This document shows positions 8,852-16,855 of a stretch of 16,948 nucleotides of DNA, piece by piece. Location: NCBI GenBank assembly GCA_004325065.1, contig PITI01000202.1:1-16948 (forward strand), in the 5' to 3' direction. The notes beneath the pieces were generated by a model. The model had not been told where the DNA came from. It searched no databases and worked only from the letters and a program-made list of their open reading frames with translations. Every line of letters starts with the position of its first letter. The stretch's first letter is position 1. The position numbers and the translations under genes were made by a program. The DNA comes from Hamiltosporidium magnivora. Lineage: Eukaryota; Microsporidia; Dubosqiidae.

Positions 8852-9606
8852 CAAGGGTCTCCAAACTTTATGGTTCGCGGTCTCATTGACTCCTAAAAAA
8901 AGTCCAGAGGGCGAGAACTCATTACTTTTTATGCCACCAATACTTAAAAAAATTTCTGCAATTTTAATTATTGATATTTTTAAATCTTCATATAGATTTT
9001 CATAAATATAAACATGTATACTAACCATATTTTTATCTAAAAAAAACAAATAAATTACTGAAATTTTATAAAAGTTTCCAGCTACGCAATCTAATTAGGT
9101 TAATATATTTGCTTGAGGTTTTATTTCCGTTTTCGACTCTCAACCATTTGTGCCAAGAAACATTTTCTAAAATGAAATATACAAAAAACAATTACAGATC
9201 TAAATTAACAGATAAGCACTTGAAGTTGTTATTGGTAATTTCTACTGCAAATTTAACTTCAAATTTCAACAATTATTACCGAAAAATCTCAACTATATCA
9301 ATCTTATTAATAATAAATTGTGCCATATAATTTTTGTTATTTCATTTTGATTCTTTGGATTAAAATAATAAAAAATAGTTGCGAGTTGAAAAATGTAGTG
9401 AAAACTCTATTAATCTTCTTTGTACAACAAATTAATGCCTAATTTATCTATAATTGCAAGTTTTTTTGTATGATTTATCTATATTTTTTTATTTTGTTTC
9501 CATACTTAAAAAAATCTACTTAATAGAAATATATCGTGGCGAGCCAGAAAAACGTGGCTGCGGGCAAGATGAAAAGTGTCTGCGGGCTGCAGTTTGGAGA
9601 TCCCTG
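8852..9606 (+). mobile_element. Internally deleted hAT-superfamily DNA transposon (755 bp)
   Basis: The ends are inverted repeats: CAAGGGTCTCCAAACT at 8852-8867 and the reverse complement of CAGGGATCTCCAAACT at 9591-9606, 14 of 16 identical. CAGGGGTCTCCAAACTTT-type ends are characteristic of hAT elements of the Charlie/SPIN kind. The interior keeps only the transposase C-terminus, far short of the 2.5-4 kb of a full element, so this is a deletion derivative unable to move by itself. The flanking 8 bases (CATTATGG and CATGTATT) match only loosely, so no clear target-site duplication remains. Confidence 0.8.
9082..9330 (+). pseudogene. hAT transposase remnant, C-terminal dimerisation domain
   Basis: One uninterrupted frame encodes LLEVLFPFSTLNHLCQETFS, then KMKYTKNNYRSKLTDKHLK and LLLVISTANLTSNF, ending in TAA. 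This follows the conserved hAT C-terminal pattern (hydrophobic PFxxTYLCE, SxMxxIKxKYRSRLTDEHL, LRISTSN), which mediates transposase dimerisation. No ATG opens the frame and the RNase H-like catalytic core is missing, so it is a fragment left by internal deletion. It lies in the same orientation as the element. The frame is intact over about 80 codons, notably cleaner than the LINE remnants nearby, which suggests a younger arrival or a recent deletion. Confidence 0.8.
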
Positions 9607-9810
9607 CATGTATTATGTCAAAAAAAATTCGGATACCTATGTTTTAATAAAATTATTCATATATAAAACATCTTAAATTAAGTATTCTAATAGGTATAAT
9701 ATGAGTATATTTTAAACATATAGCATAGATGATTTTATACAATATTGTCTATATAAAACAAAAATATTAAATTTACAAAATAATAGTCAAAAAAATCCGA
9801 ACACTTCCAT

Positions 9811-11045
9811 TTAATATTTAGTATGCCATTAACTAGAACGTAAAACCGCTAATACTCGTTTTTTTTTCATAGAAATACCAAGTTTTGCACGAAAATTATA
9901 GGAATTTAATTTTAAATTTCAATTATTTTTTTTGCCGCTTCTTATATTTAAAAGTAAAATTACTTAATTTTTTTTCATATAAGTCCAAAGATGTTCTATT
10001 AGGTTTGCATCAAGTGATTTGGATGGTCAAGGAAGCATTTAATTTCATTTTCTTTTAAAATATTCCACAACAACGTTTGTATATGTTTAGGATTATTTAA
10101 TGCTTAGAAATATACTCGTCGTAAACCATATTTCTAGCAGTGGTTCTAAATTTTTTGCAAGAATAGTAACATATATAGTCGGTTCATATCAGTATCGAAC
10201 ATCATCATCTTCGGCAGTAAAGCTCCGCACGATCTTTGACCGCCCTCAGTAATACCCCATCGGTCTTTTTCCAGTAAATTTGTTTACATTTAGGGTTTTG
10301 TACAAGGTGGTTTTGAAGGGTGGGTTTTTAGCCCTATGCTCAACACCAATCAGGAGAACCAGTTCCGTCTAGTCGCTTCTTACGACAAGCAGAGAATACT
10401 CTAAGCCAACAATGCACCCGTAACAGTGGGACAATATTAGAATCAACATATTCCAGAATTTAAACAGGTGATATGACGTACATGGCTTTACCATAATATT
10501 CCCGCTAGTATATTAACTATTTATGTCCTATATTTGGGATTTAAGCGTTTTCTCAACTTCTTTCATACTTAAACCGTACCATATGGATTTAACAAATTGA
10601 AATTGTATTGAATATTAAATATTTTACGTTCTAATTGTAATCTGAGATTGATAAAAATATTTTTGAAATTTTTAATCTAGCAATTATATTTTTCAGTGGA
10701 ACAATTTTTTTAGCAAGAGATGGTGATAGATACCAACTTTATTTGTGGATTTCTTATAGTCTGGTCATTATCATTATAATTAAATAAAGCCTCCAATTTT
10801 TGAGTGATTTCTGCTTGACTAATTTTAAGATTTTTTCTTGTAAATTCAGAAATTCTATTGGTCATGGCAATATTATACGATGAATCGTCTAGATCCATGT
10901 TTACTATTTATATTCTTTACATTTTTATACTTTTATAAACTATCATAGACTCTAGACCTAGATACTTGAAGAAGCATTTCATAATTTTTTTTATTGAATA
11001 TCTTTTTCTGTTAACACCACTATAGCATTTTTCTCCCCAATGATT
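9811..11045 (-). pseudogene. Tc1/mariner transposase, broken by frameshifts, stops and an insertion
   Basis: Reading down the minus strand: near 11035-10905, KRYSIKKNYEMLLQVSRSRV then NINSKHGSRR, the first helix-turn-helix with its GRPR-like linker; 10850-10770, EFTRKNLKISQAEITQKLE and NDQTIRN, the second helix-turn-helix; 10690-10560, SLAKK..PLKNIIARLK and FN.ISICLIHM, where the first catalytic Asp region (FSDE.KFNLF) should be; about 10500, SGNIMV (GGGSVMVW). The nested insertion follows. Then YVTILAKNLEPLLEIW from about 10170, NNPKHIQ (usually DNDPKHT, second Asp) near 10100, SLDANLIEHLWTYM (SPDLNPIEHLW) near 9995, and a C-terminal VLAVLRSS.WHTKY stopping at 9811. Without the insertion and its repeat the coding length is about 329 codons, close to the family's 340. 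Both catalytic Asp positions appear changed. The start codon is not determinable. Confidence 0.82.
10203..10438 (-). mobile_element. 236-bp retroposed insertion nested in the Tc1 transposase (SINE or LINE 3' tail)
   Basis: This piece is visibly richer in G+C than everything around it and interrupts the transposase exactly between LEYVD and TDMNR. It is flanked by near-identical direct repeats, AGTATCGAACAT at 10191-10202 and AGAATCAACAT at 10439-10449 (one substitution, one indel), read as a target-site duplication of about 11 bp. On the minus strand it ends in GAAGATGATGAT, a GAT-repeat tail. Variable-length duplications and a simple-repeat tail indicate target-primed reverse transcription (a SINE or a 5'-truncated LINE such as RTE). 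Near its 5' end TGGCTTAGAG resembles a tRNA A box, with GGTTC about 49 bases on, a weak hint of a tRNA-derived SINE. It also contains a stem, CTTGTCG with CGACTAG around TAAGAAG. No ORF. Confidence 0.7.
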
Positions 11046-11151
11046 AAATATAACGGAACTGCTGAGTGATTAAAACTCATTACAAGCAATCAAATTATCT
11101 TTGAAGCAAAAAAATTATTAATCATGGGTTTCCGGATTTTTTTGACATTTT

Positions 11152-12869
11152 AAAAAGATATATTGACAAATATACTAGAAATTTAAAACTCACTAAAGAA
11201 CAATATAAGTATACCATATTAAACTTTTTATTGAATGCAAAAAGATTTGGCATTCCTATTAAAAATATATGAAATTTAGAAGTCATAAGCTACGTTTTTT
11301 TACAATATGTATTCATTTCAAAATTCTTACATATTTTCTTGATTCAATCAGCAATGCATCAAAAAATAGACTACATTTCTAGTCTTCATTTGCTCCGTGA
11401 TTTCTTCATTCTTTTGCTATTTTCTGTTATAATAGTTCTTAAATATTTAAAGCTCAATACATTTTGAAGGTTCAAAAAAGTCGATTCCGAGGCTTGTATT
11501 TGATACATTAGCGAAATTGTCATTTTCCTTTACATTCTTTTGATCTGATTTATCTTTAGTCATACCTTTGGTGTTTTTGTTGCTATGGCACTAAATAAAG
11601 ATTTTATATTTTTCTTTCATATAGATAATATCTCAAGTCCTCAGCCTAGGCTATGTTCAAAGGTTTTCTGGACAACCATGGTACTATTTATAACAAAAAA
11701 CATTTTAGTTGCACATCAGCTCATGCTTTTACTTCTATATCAACATCATTTTGACTTCAACTAACTCTTTGTATTTTAAACTTCTCATCTATATTCTGAT
11801 TCCATGCCTTACTTTCAAAATTTTTTTTACCAAGAATAGATATTAATAATTATTGCGTTCTTAGCAAAAAAAATTATTTTTCATGATTTTATGAATACCT
11901 AAATATCCGTCTTTCATCCAGCGTCGTTTCTTATATGGCTTCATAGTATGGTTTTTACAAACTCTTACCTAGATTTTATCTTGACTAGAATTCTCTTGGT
12001 TGATAATGAGAACTGTTTTCGACTGTGGGTTTATGAAATATTGATTCTATAGTCTGTATCCGACTAGTTTTTGTTTCCTTTTAAAGTATAAATTATGCTT
12101 CTTTGAAAATAATATTTCATATTATTAGATAAACTGATATCTTGATAGAAAAATAAAGGCATGTCCAAAATTATTTACCATAGACTGCCCCTTTTGAGCA
12201 TACAGTTTTAAACATTTAAAACGATGTTTGCGAAGCAATTTCGGTTAAATTATAGCATCTAATTGAATCTATTATACAGAAAGACATATCAAAAGCCGTG
12301 CAATTTTCATTTTTTGTTTTTATTTGATATACTATACCAATTTTACGTTTTATTTGACTTTTTTTCCTACATTCTTAGGGATTTATCTAATTTATATGAT
12401 CATCCACAGTTTTGAGCTCTATTTAGGGCTTATTTAATTAATATTTTCTCACTCGTGGGTATTTTATCTTGATTATAAAGTTTATCTAGAAGCAAAAATA
12501 AATAATCTCACTGTTTTGTGCACCATAGATCTAATGATAGCGTCTTATCAAAATAAATATACTCTATTATTTCGATTTTTAATGTTAGAATAATTGTAGT
12601 ACTCATTCGAATTTGCACTTACTTCCAAAACTATACCAAAGAATAAACTATAATTTATTTATATAGACCTTAGATCGTAGATATTTTTGGAGAAGTTAAT
12701 GCAGAACCAAAATACCACGTTAGATCTCCCAGTGAAATTATTTTAAGCATTTTCAAATCGAGAGCTAAATCATAATCGATTTGAAAGAATTAATTAACCT
12801 TGATATGGTTATTTACACTTTTTAAATCGATATTTCACCAGAAAAAACAATAGTTTGTCCTAAAAAACA
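11152..12869. other. Long intergenic stretch without a recognisable gene
   Basis: About 1.7 kb of moderately A+T-rich sequence. The minus strand from 11563 to 11447 has a 38-codon ATG-to-TAA frame (MTKDKSDQKNVKENDNF...), and further minus-strand snippets near 11900-11960 such as KPYKKRRWMKDGYLGIHKIM look protein-like, but nothing matches a family I know. Composition between 11340 and 12100 resembles that of the decayed transposons nearby rather than pure spacer, so old transposon debris is possible. Confidence 0.35.
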
Positions 12870-13280
12870 AATTACGCGGCGGCGCACAGCTCTTATATAG
12901 CATGGTCTTCTTAATGATTTTCTTTATTTTTTCCATTACTAACCAAAATTCTCTATTGTAACATAAATGTTTCCTCGGCTTCTATTTAATAATTTATAGA
13001 CATATTTTTTTGAGGTCAACCTCGTCTTCTTTTACCTTCAGGGTACAGTTTTGCAAATTTATTAGCAGTTTTTTCTATATAGATTCTCTCTACATATCTG
13101 AATCAGCCAAGTCTTTTCTGTTTTAGCTCAGATGCCTATTTAACTCTTTGATGAAGATCATATATTTCTTAATTACATTGTTGAAATCCTTACATTATTT
13201 TTTATTTGGCACCATGTTGTAGCTTTTGAATCATAAGTTAGAATATTATCCAGGTTCTATACTTTTTTAAAATTAATTTC
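12870..13280 (-). mobile_element. LINE remnant, end of the reverse transcriptase ORF
   Basis: On the minus strand one frame reads ASELKQKRLG, stop, FRYVERIYIEKTANKFAKLY, PEGKRRRG, stop, PQKNMSINY. This matches the conserved post-RT pattern KRLRWFGHVERM...PKKAL..PEGKRRRGRPR of many LINEs. Both stops are TGA at positions where Trp (TGG) and Arg (CGA) are expected, the signature of simple point decay. Upstream, near 13230-13280, a weaker YDSKATTW fits the LYGSETW motif. The 3' end may lie near the G+C-rich GCGCCGCCGCG at about 12875-12890. The orientation is opposite to the LINE at 6520-8055. The N-terminal reverse transcriptase was not found. Confidence 0.65.
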
Positions 13281-13831
13281 TATTTATATTTTGTACAATC
13301 AGTTTAGTAAATATATTTTTTCAATTTAATCATATTGACTTAGGCTTTTATCAAATTTTATTTGAACAAGCATTTGTTAATAGATTTAGAGTTTAAGCTC
13401 TTTAGAAAACATTTCTAATTCAAACTTACATGAAACTTTGAAGTTTGTTGTATTCAATTTAATTGAAATTAAGCCACAATCACTTAAAATTTGTATTGTT
13501 TTAAAATCAAATTTGATTAGATACCAAAAATTATATTTTATACTTAAAAAACGTTTCCAAAGACTGATTTTCAAAAGTACAACTAAAATAGACAAATAAT
13601 TTAATATGAACTAGAATTTTGCTCCAAAAACATATCAAAGTAAAAATAGCCTGTTTAAATTTCTTAAAATTTCCAATAGCAAAAACCAATTTTATTTCAA
13701 ATTTTCAGGGACTTCCCTATAAAATATATCTTGACATTTCTTAAGAATCTAATTAACAAAAACGTAATCCAATTTCAAATTTTTGTTGCCAAATTCTTAA
13801 AAAATTAATTGCAACACTTCTTAATTGCTAC
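13281..13831. other. A+T-rich stretch between two LINE tails; no recognised content
   Basis: A 69-codon minus-strand frame (13595-13386) is Phe/Leu/Lys-rich and low in complexity and matches nothing I know. It is probably chance. The stretch may include the decayed 3' untranslated region of the LINE remnant at 13832-14008. Confidence 0.4.
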
Positions 13832-14008
13832 TTAATCCACAGCCCTACAGCTATCGAAGAGTTTGTGCTTCATTAACGATACTTCTTCATTCTTCCCTAA
13901 TTTGCACCAAACTTCTTTTCGCAGCACATTAAGTTTCCATAGATACTTCTTGACATTATCTAGTCATATTTCCAACGTCCATCTTGTCTTCTTTTTACCA
14001 CCACTTTT
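13832..14008 (-). mobile_element. Second minus-strand LINE remnant, last 59 codons of the ORF
   Basis: A single minus-strand frame of 59 codons with one internal TGA reads KSGGKKKTRWTLEI, stop, LDNVKKYLWKLNVLRKEVW, CKLGKNEEVSLMKHKLFDSC, then RAVD and TAA. LINE ORFs commonly end in this pattern (GKRxRGRPRxRWxDNVxxDL, then WRxxVxEAKTLxxxxRAV). A shift of one base near GKNEE gives a better match (VNEAQTL), so at least one frameshift is present. It ends 258 bases before the cofilin ATG, so the cofilin upstream region directly adjoins retrotransposon sequence. It may belong to the same family as the remnant at 12870-13280 but is a separate copy, since both contain the end of the ORF. Confidence 0.65.
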
Positions 14009-14255
14009 CTTAGAATGTCATTAACAATAACCAAATTCGATATTAGATTTTTCTTTAAATACATTCTGAGAAATAATTGCGACTCGACCATAGAATTTAA
14101 TTATTCCATTTGCTTACAGCCTTATTTAATATAACGCGTAAAAATAATTATGAATATTTCTTAAAATGTCATTTATAATTAAAAATTTGATTCCTGTTTT
14201 TTATTTTTTAAAAAAATTTATAATTCGTCCAAAATTTCATAAAAAATAAAAACAA

Positions 14256-14258
14256 CCC
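14256..14258 (+). promoter_or_regulatory. CCC block upstream of the cofilin start
   Basis: AACAACCCTTAAAAAATG places CCC 8 bases before the ATG in otherwise almost pure A/T. C- or G-triplets just upstream of starts are described for microsporidian genes, especially well-expressed ones. The kinesin (ACCACC) and GTPase (AACC) have weaker versions. One motif cannot be tested statistically here. Confidence 0.35.
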
Positions 14259-14265
14259 TTAAAAA

Positions 14266-14736
14266 ATGGCTCATGAAACAGTTGGTCTTGATGAAGTGAA
14301 AAGAGAATCAGAAAAGCTAAAAAGAAGGGAATCAATATTTGTTATATTTAACATACCTTCATTTAAGCCAGTAGAGTTTGCAATATTAGATACGTACGAA
14401 AGAACCAACTCATCTGCATCAGGTGATGCAATGGATGAAAAAGAAATGAGAAAGATTTTTGATATTTGCAAATCAAAAATAAAGAAGAATAGCTGTTGCT
14501 ACGTAATTTATGACTTTGGTTTTTACAGAAATGATAGAGCATTTCGTAATATGGTATGTCTTATAACATATATACCAGATGATCACTGTTCTGCAAATGA
14601 TAGAGTCATTTATTCTAATAGTGGACTTCTATTGACTTCTAGTCTCAGTATAAGTAAACAGATGACTTTTAATTCTTTTGAAGAATTTACTTTTAATAAT
14701 TTAGTGGAAAGATGCTCATCTCATAAAAAAAATTAA
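14266..14736 (+). CDS. ADF/cofilin-family actin-binding protein, divergent
   Basis: Predicted 156-residue actin-severing/depolymerising protein, near the usual 140-170 residues. One ADF-homology domain fills it: IFVIFNI (24-30, first strand), the loop and helix up to CKSKIKKNSC, the diagnostic YVIYDFGF (79-86, equivalent to YAVYDFEY), NMVCLITYIPDD (95-106, equivalent to KIVFISWSPD), VIYSNSGLLLTSSL (114-127, the long actin-binding helix) and a C-terminal acidic segment, FEEFTFNNLVERC. Odd: the actin-binding helix normally carries Lys/Arg (SSKDALRR-like), but here it is SNSGLLLTSSL with none. The N-terminus (MAHETVGLDE) lacks the regulatory Ser3. Six Cys are present. The start is supported by the CCC block upstream and the stop by AATAAA 14 bases later. 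It is intronless, although many fungal cofilins carry an early intron. Family assignment is by motif order; retained actin binding is uncertain. Confidence 0.88.
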   Translation: MAHETVGLDEVKRESEKLKRRESIFVIFNIPSFKPVEFAILDTYERTNSSASGDAMDEKEMRKIFDICKSKIKKNSCCYVIYDFGFYRNDRAFRNMVCLITYIPDDHCSANDRVIYSNSGLLLTSSLSISKQMTFNSFEEFTFNNLVERCSSHKKN

Positions 14737-14749
14737 TGAAAATTTTATA

Positions 14750-14755
14750 AATAAA
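14750..14755 (+). promoter_or_regulatory. Likely polyadenylation signal of the cofilin gene
   Basis: AATAAA starts 14 bases after the TAA, nearly the same spacing as in the GTPase gene. Chance occurrence is likely in such sequence, so the repeated spacing is the main support. Confidence 0.4.
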
Positions 14756-14986
14756 AATGATGGTCTTTTTAACTTTTTAACTTTCTTAATTGGTCAAACA
14801 AATTTTTATAACAAAAATCGAGTCATTTTTATAGAATCTTAATATATTTTTTGTCATTAAATTTCTAAAAAAAGTATTTTAATTTATAAAAATTTAATTC
14901 CTATAAATTTTTTATATTTTACGTCCAAATAGAAATATTCTAATTCGTTTTTCAATTTGTTTTTATTCAAATTTATTATTAAGTTT

Positions 14987-15192
14987 ATCTTCAGTAAAGA
15001 GAAGTATTTTAATATTTATTTACTCAATACAAAAAACAATTAATTATATAAATATTTCATATAATTTTAATAGAAATATATATTTATATCTTCAGTAAAG
15101 AGAAGTATTTTAATATTTATTTACTCAGTACAAAAAACAATTAATTATATAAATATTTCATATAATTTTAATAGAAATATATATTTATATCT
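14987..15192. repeat. Tandem repeat, 101-bp unit, two copies
   Basis: Units at 14987-15087 and 15088-15188 are nearly identical; the one difference I see is CTCAATA versus CTCAGTA. The match runs on a few bases into a third unit, to 15192. Each unit begins ATCTTCAGTAAAG and ends in a TA-rich run. Such low divergence indicates a recent duplication. No ORF, and no relation to the other repeats seen. Confidence 0.92.
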
Positions 15193-15437
15193 GTAAATAG
15201 ACCACTATACCTTCTTTTAAATTTAAATACTCCCATTAATTTTTATATTTTCTTTATCTGTAAAAATGTTAAAAAATCGTTTATTTAATTTAACCTTGCT
15301 CTATCTTTTTTTTTTTAAATTTACATACAATTTTGTTAGAATATTGATTTGATTAAAAAAATAATTATTTTTCAAAAGAAATCAATTAGATAATACATTT
15401 TTTTAAAAAATAAAAATTACTTAAAACTACTAAATCT

Positions 15438-15575
15438 AGAGTATAAGAATCTCATTTATAATATTATTATTAAGATTTGTTACTTATAATAAATTAATGA
15501 AGAGTATAAGAATCTCACTTATAATATTATTATTAAGATTTGTTACTTATAATAAATTAATGAAGAGTATAAGAA
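15438..15575. repeat. Tandem repeat, 63-bp unit, two copies plus a partial third
   Basis: Units at 15438-15500 and 15501-15563 begin AGAGTATAAGAATCTCA; a third begins at 15564 and stops after about 12 bases. Only one substitution is seen (CTCATTT versus CTCACTT). Like the 101-bp array 250 bases upstream it is almost undiverged, though the unit sequences are unrelated. Confidence 0.92.
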
Positions 15576-16467
15576 ATAATTTAATGATTTTTTTTACTCA
15601 ATAAAAAAACCATTATAATTTTTGTAAAGCTATAAAATATATTCATTTATATCTGAAGACCTATAAAAATTGTTACTTGGAAAGCAATTTCTTCTTTAAT
15701 TCAAGTGACGGATGTTAAATTGTTTTCATGTCATTAAAGTATATCTAGTTTTAACATTGATAAATTTTTCCCTTAAATCTCATCATATCCTCTTGCGATA
15801 CCTACATCATAAGCTTTTTATCTAAAAAGTGTGTAGAACCAATTTAATGGTTCGGAAATTGGCTACTGTTCATTAATTTTCGTTGTACGAAGTATTATTG
15901 CAGGTCGAAATCCACCTTGTGTGCCCTTTACTCAATTACTAACAGAATTTTCATTTAGTCTAAACTTTCTAAAACTAAAAAACTTTCATTTAAAAAATAT
16001 CTCGGAAACTTTCACGGATTCAACTAGACGTTGTAATTCCATCCAACTGGGATAACCTGCCAATTACCATTTCTGGAATTTAAAGTTCTATTTTTGCATC
16101 CCATATTTTATAAGTACTCTAACATGAGTACAGTCTAGGTTTCCATGCTTTTACATATCAATTACCTAAATTTTCAGCCGTGTTTTCCAATCTAGTAACA
16201 TAAAAAACTACATAGTAAAGTCTTTAGAAAAAATTTCATCAGTATGTAGATCAATTCCTTCATAGAAGAATTTCTATTAAACAACTAAAAATTTAGTTTA
16301 GTTTTCATTCCACTAAAAATTCAAACGATGATTTTTACAACAATTTCATTTGATTATTGCTAAGTCGCTAGTTTTTCAAAATCTTTATATTCCTTCAACT
16401 AAAGAATATAAATAAAGATATTTGTATAAAAAAACGATTTAATTTCATAATTACTTTAATTGATAAA
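15576..16467. other. Intergenic; composition shift at 15730-16200 without an identified gene
   Basis: From about 15730 to 16200 the sequence is richer in G+C than the flanks. The minus strand gives short protein-like frames such as PSWMELQRLVESVKVSEIFF (about 16050-15990) and AYDVGIARGYDEI (about 15810-15775), separated by stops. I recognise no family. A decayed gene or transposon on the minus strand is the best guess. The last 150 bases before the tRNA are plain A+T-rich DNA. Confidence 0.3.
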
Positions 16468-16539
16468 GCGGGCGTAGCTTAACGGTAGAGCAGTAGACTT
16501 CGGATCTGAAGGCTGAGGGTTCAAATCCCTCCGTCCGTA
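16468..16539 (+). tRNA. tRNA-Arg (anticodon UCG)
   Basis: A full cloverleaf folds from 72 bases. Acceptor GCGGGCG pairs with CGTCCGT (two G-U pairs); D arm GCTT/GAGC; anticodon arm GTAGA/TCTGA with loop CTTCGGA, giving anticodon TCG (reads CGA); T arm GAGGG/CCCTC with loop TTCAAAT; discriminator A at 16539. T at position 33 and purine at 37 are as expected. The outermost anticodon-stem pair is G-A, a mismatch. There is no intron. The A box (TAGCTTAACGG) and B box (GGTTCAAATCC) match RNA polymerase III promoters. CCA is not encoded, as usual in eukaryotes. Confidence 0.95.
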
Positions 16540-16543
16540 TTTT
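16540..16543 (+). terminator. RNA polymerase III terminator of the tRNA gene
   Basis: TTTT on the sense strand immediately follows the discriminator base, the minimal Pol III termination signal. Confidence 0.7.
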
Positions 16544-16855
16544 ATAATAAACCAACTTGATGTAACAATATAGTATTTTAAAGTTCGTAATTTTTTTATC
16601 CTTTTTCAAGTCCATTTATTTTTTAAAACATATGTTTTAGAATTAAATTTTCATTTATTAAACCATTTAATTTAAATTTATCTTTGCTATATATTTCTTT
16701 TTATATTAATAGTCGACTTAAAATATATTTTTTTTATCGATTTTTTTTTATTTATTTTTTTCATTTTTTGTAGTATTTTTTGTACAAAAAAATATTTTAC
16801 AAAATTTTGTAAAAAATTTTATTTAATAAAATTCTGGGTTAACAAATTTTTCTTT
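16544..16855. other. A+T-rich spacer between the tRNA and the convergent partial gene, with palindromes
   Basis: No gene. Two perfect A/T-rich palindromes lie close together: TTTTTTGTACAAAAAA at 16776-16791 and TTTTACAAAATTTTGTAAAA at 16795-16814. TTTATT at 16818-16823 is AATAAA on the minus strand, 33 bases past the stop of the partial minus-strand gene, and could be its poly(A) signal. Confidence 0.5.

Larger units (their letters stand above)
9782..11151 (-). mobile_element. Tc1/mariner-type DNA transposon, complete ends, inactive
   Basis: Inverted repeats define it: GTCAAAAAAATCCG at 9786-9799 and its exact reverse complement at 11133-11146 (14 of 14). TA dinucleotides close to both ends (9781-9782 and 11151-11152) fit TA target duplication. 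Overall length of about 1.37 kb, less the nested 236-bp insertion, gives about 1.13 kb, slightly short of the usual 1.2-1.6 kb. A degenerate transposase fills the interior on the minus strand. Bases 9607-9781 between this element and the hAT element hold nothing recognisable. Confidence 0.85.

Noticed and set aside
9454..9666. 70-codon plus-strand ORF over the right end of the hAT element
   Set aside because: Runs through the terminal inverted repeat and out into flanking DNA; accidental.
10203..10438. The 236-bp G+C-richer block as the normal middle part of the Tc1 transposase
   Set aside because: It has no TVKHGGG, VMVW or IDG-type transposase motifs, the motifs on each side join directly without it, and it is flanked by a direct repeat.
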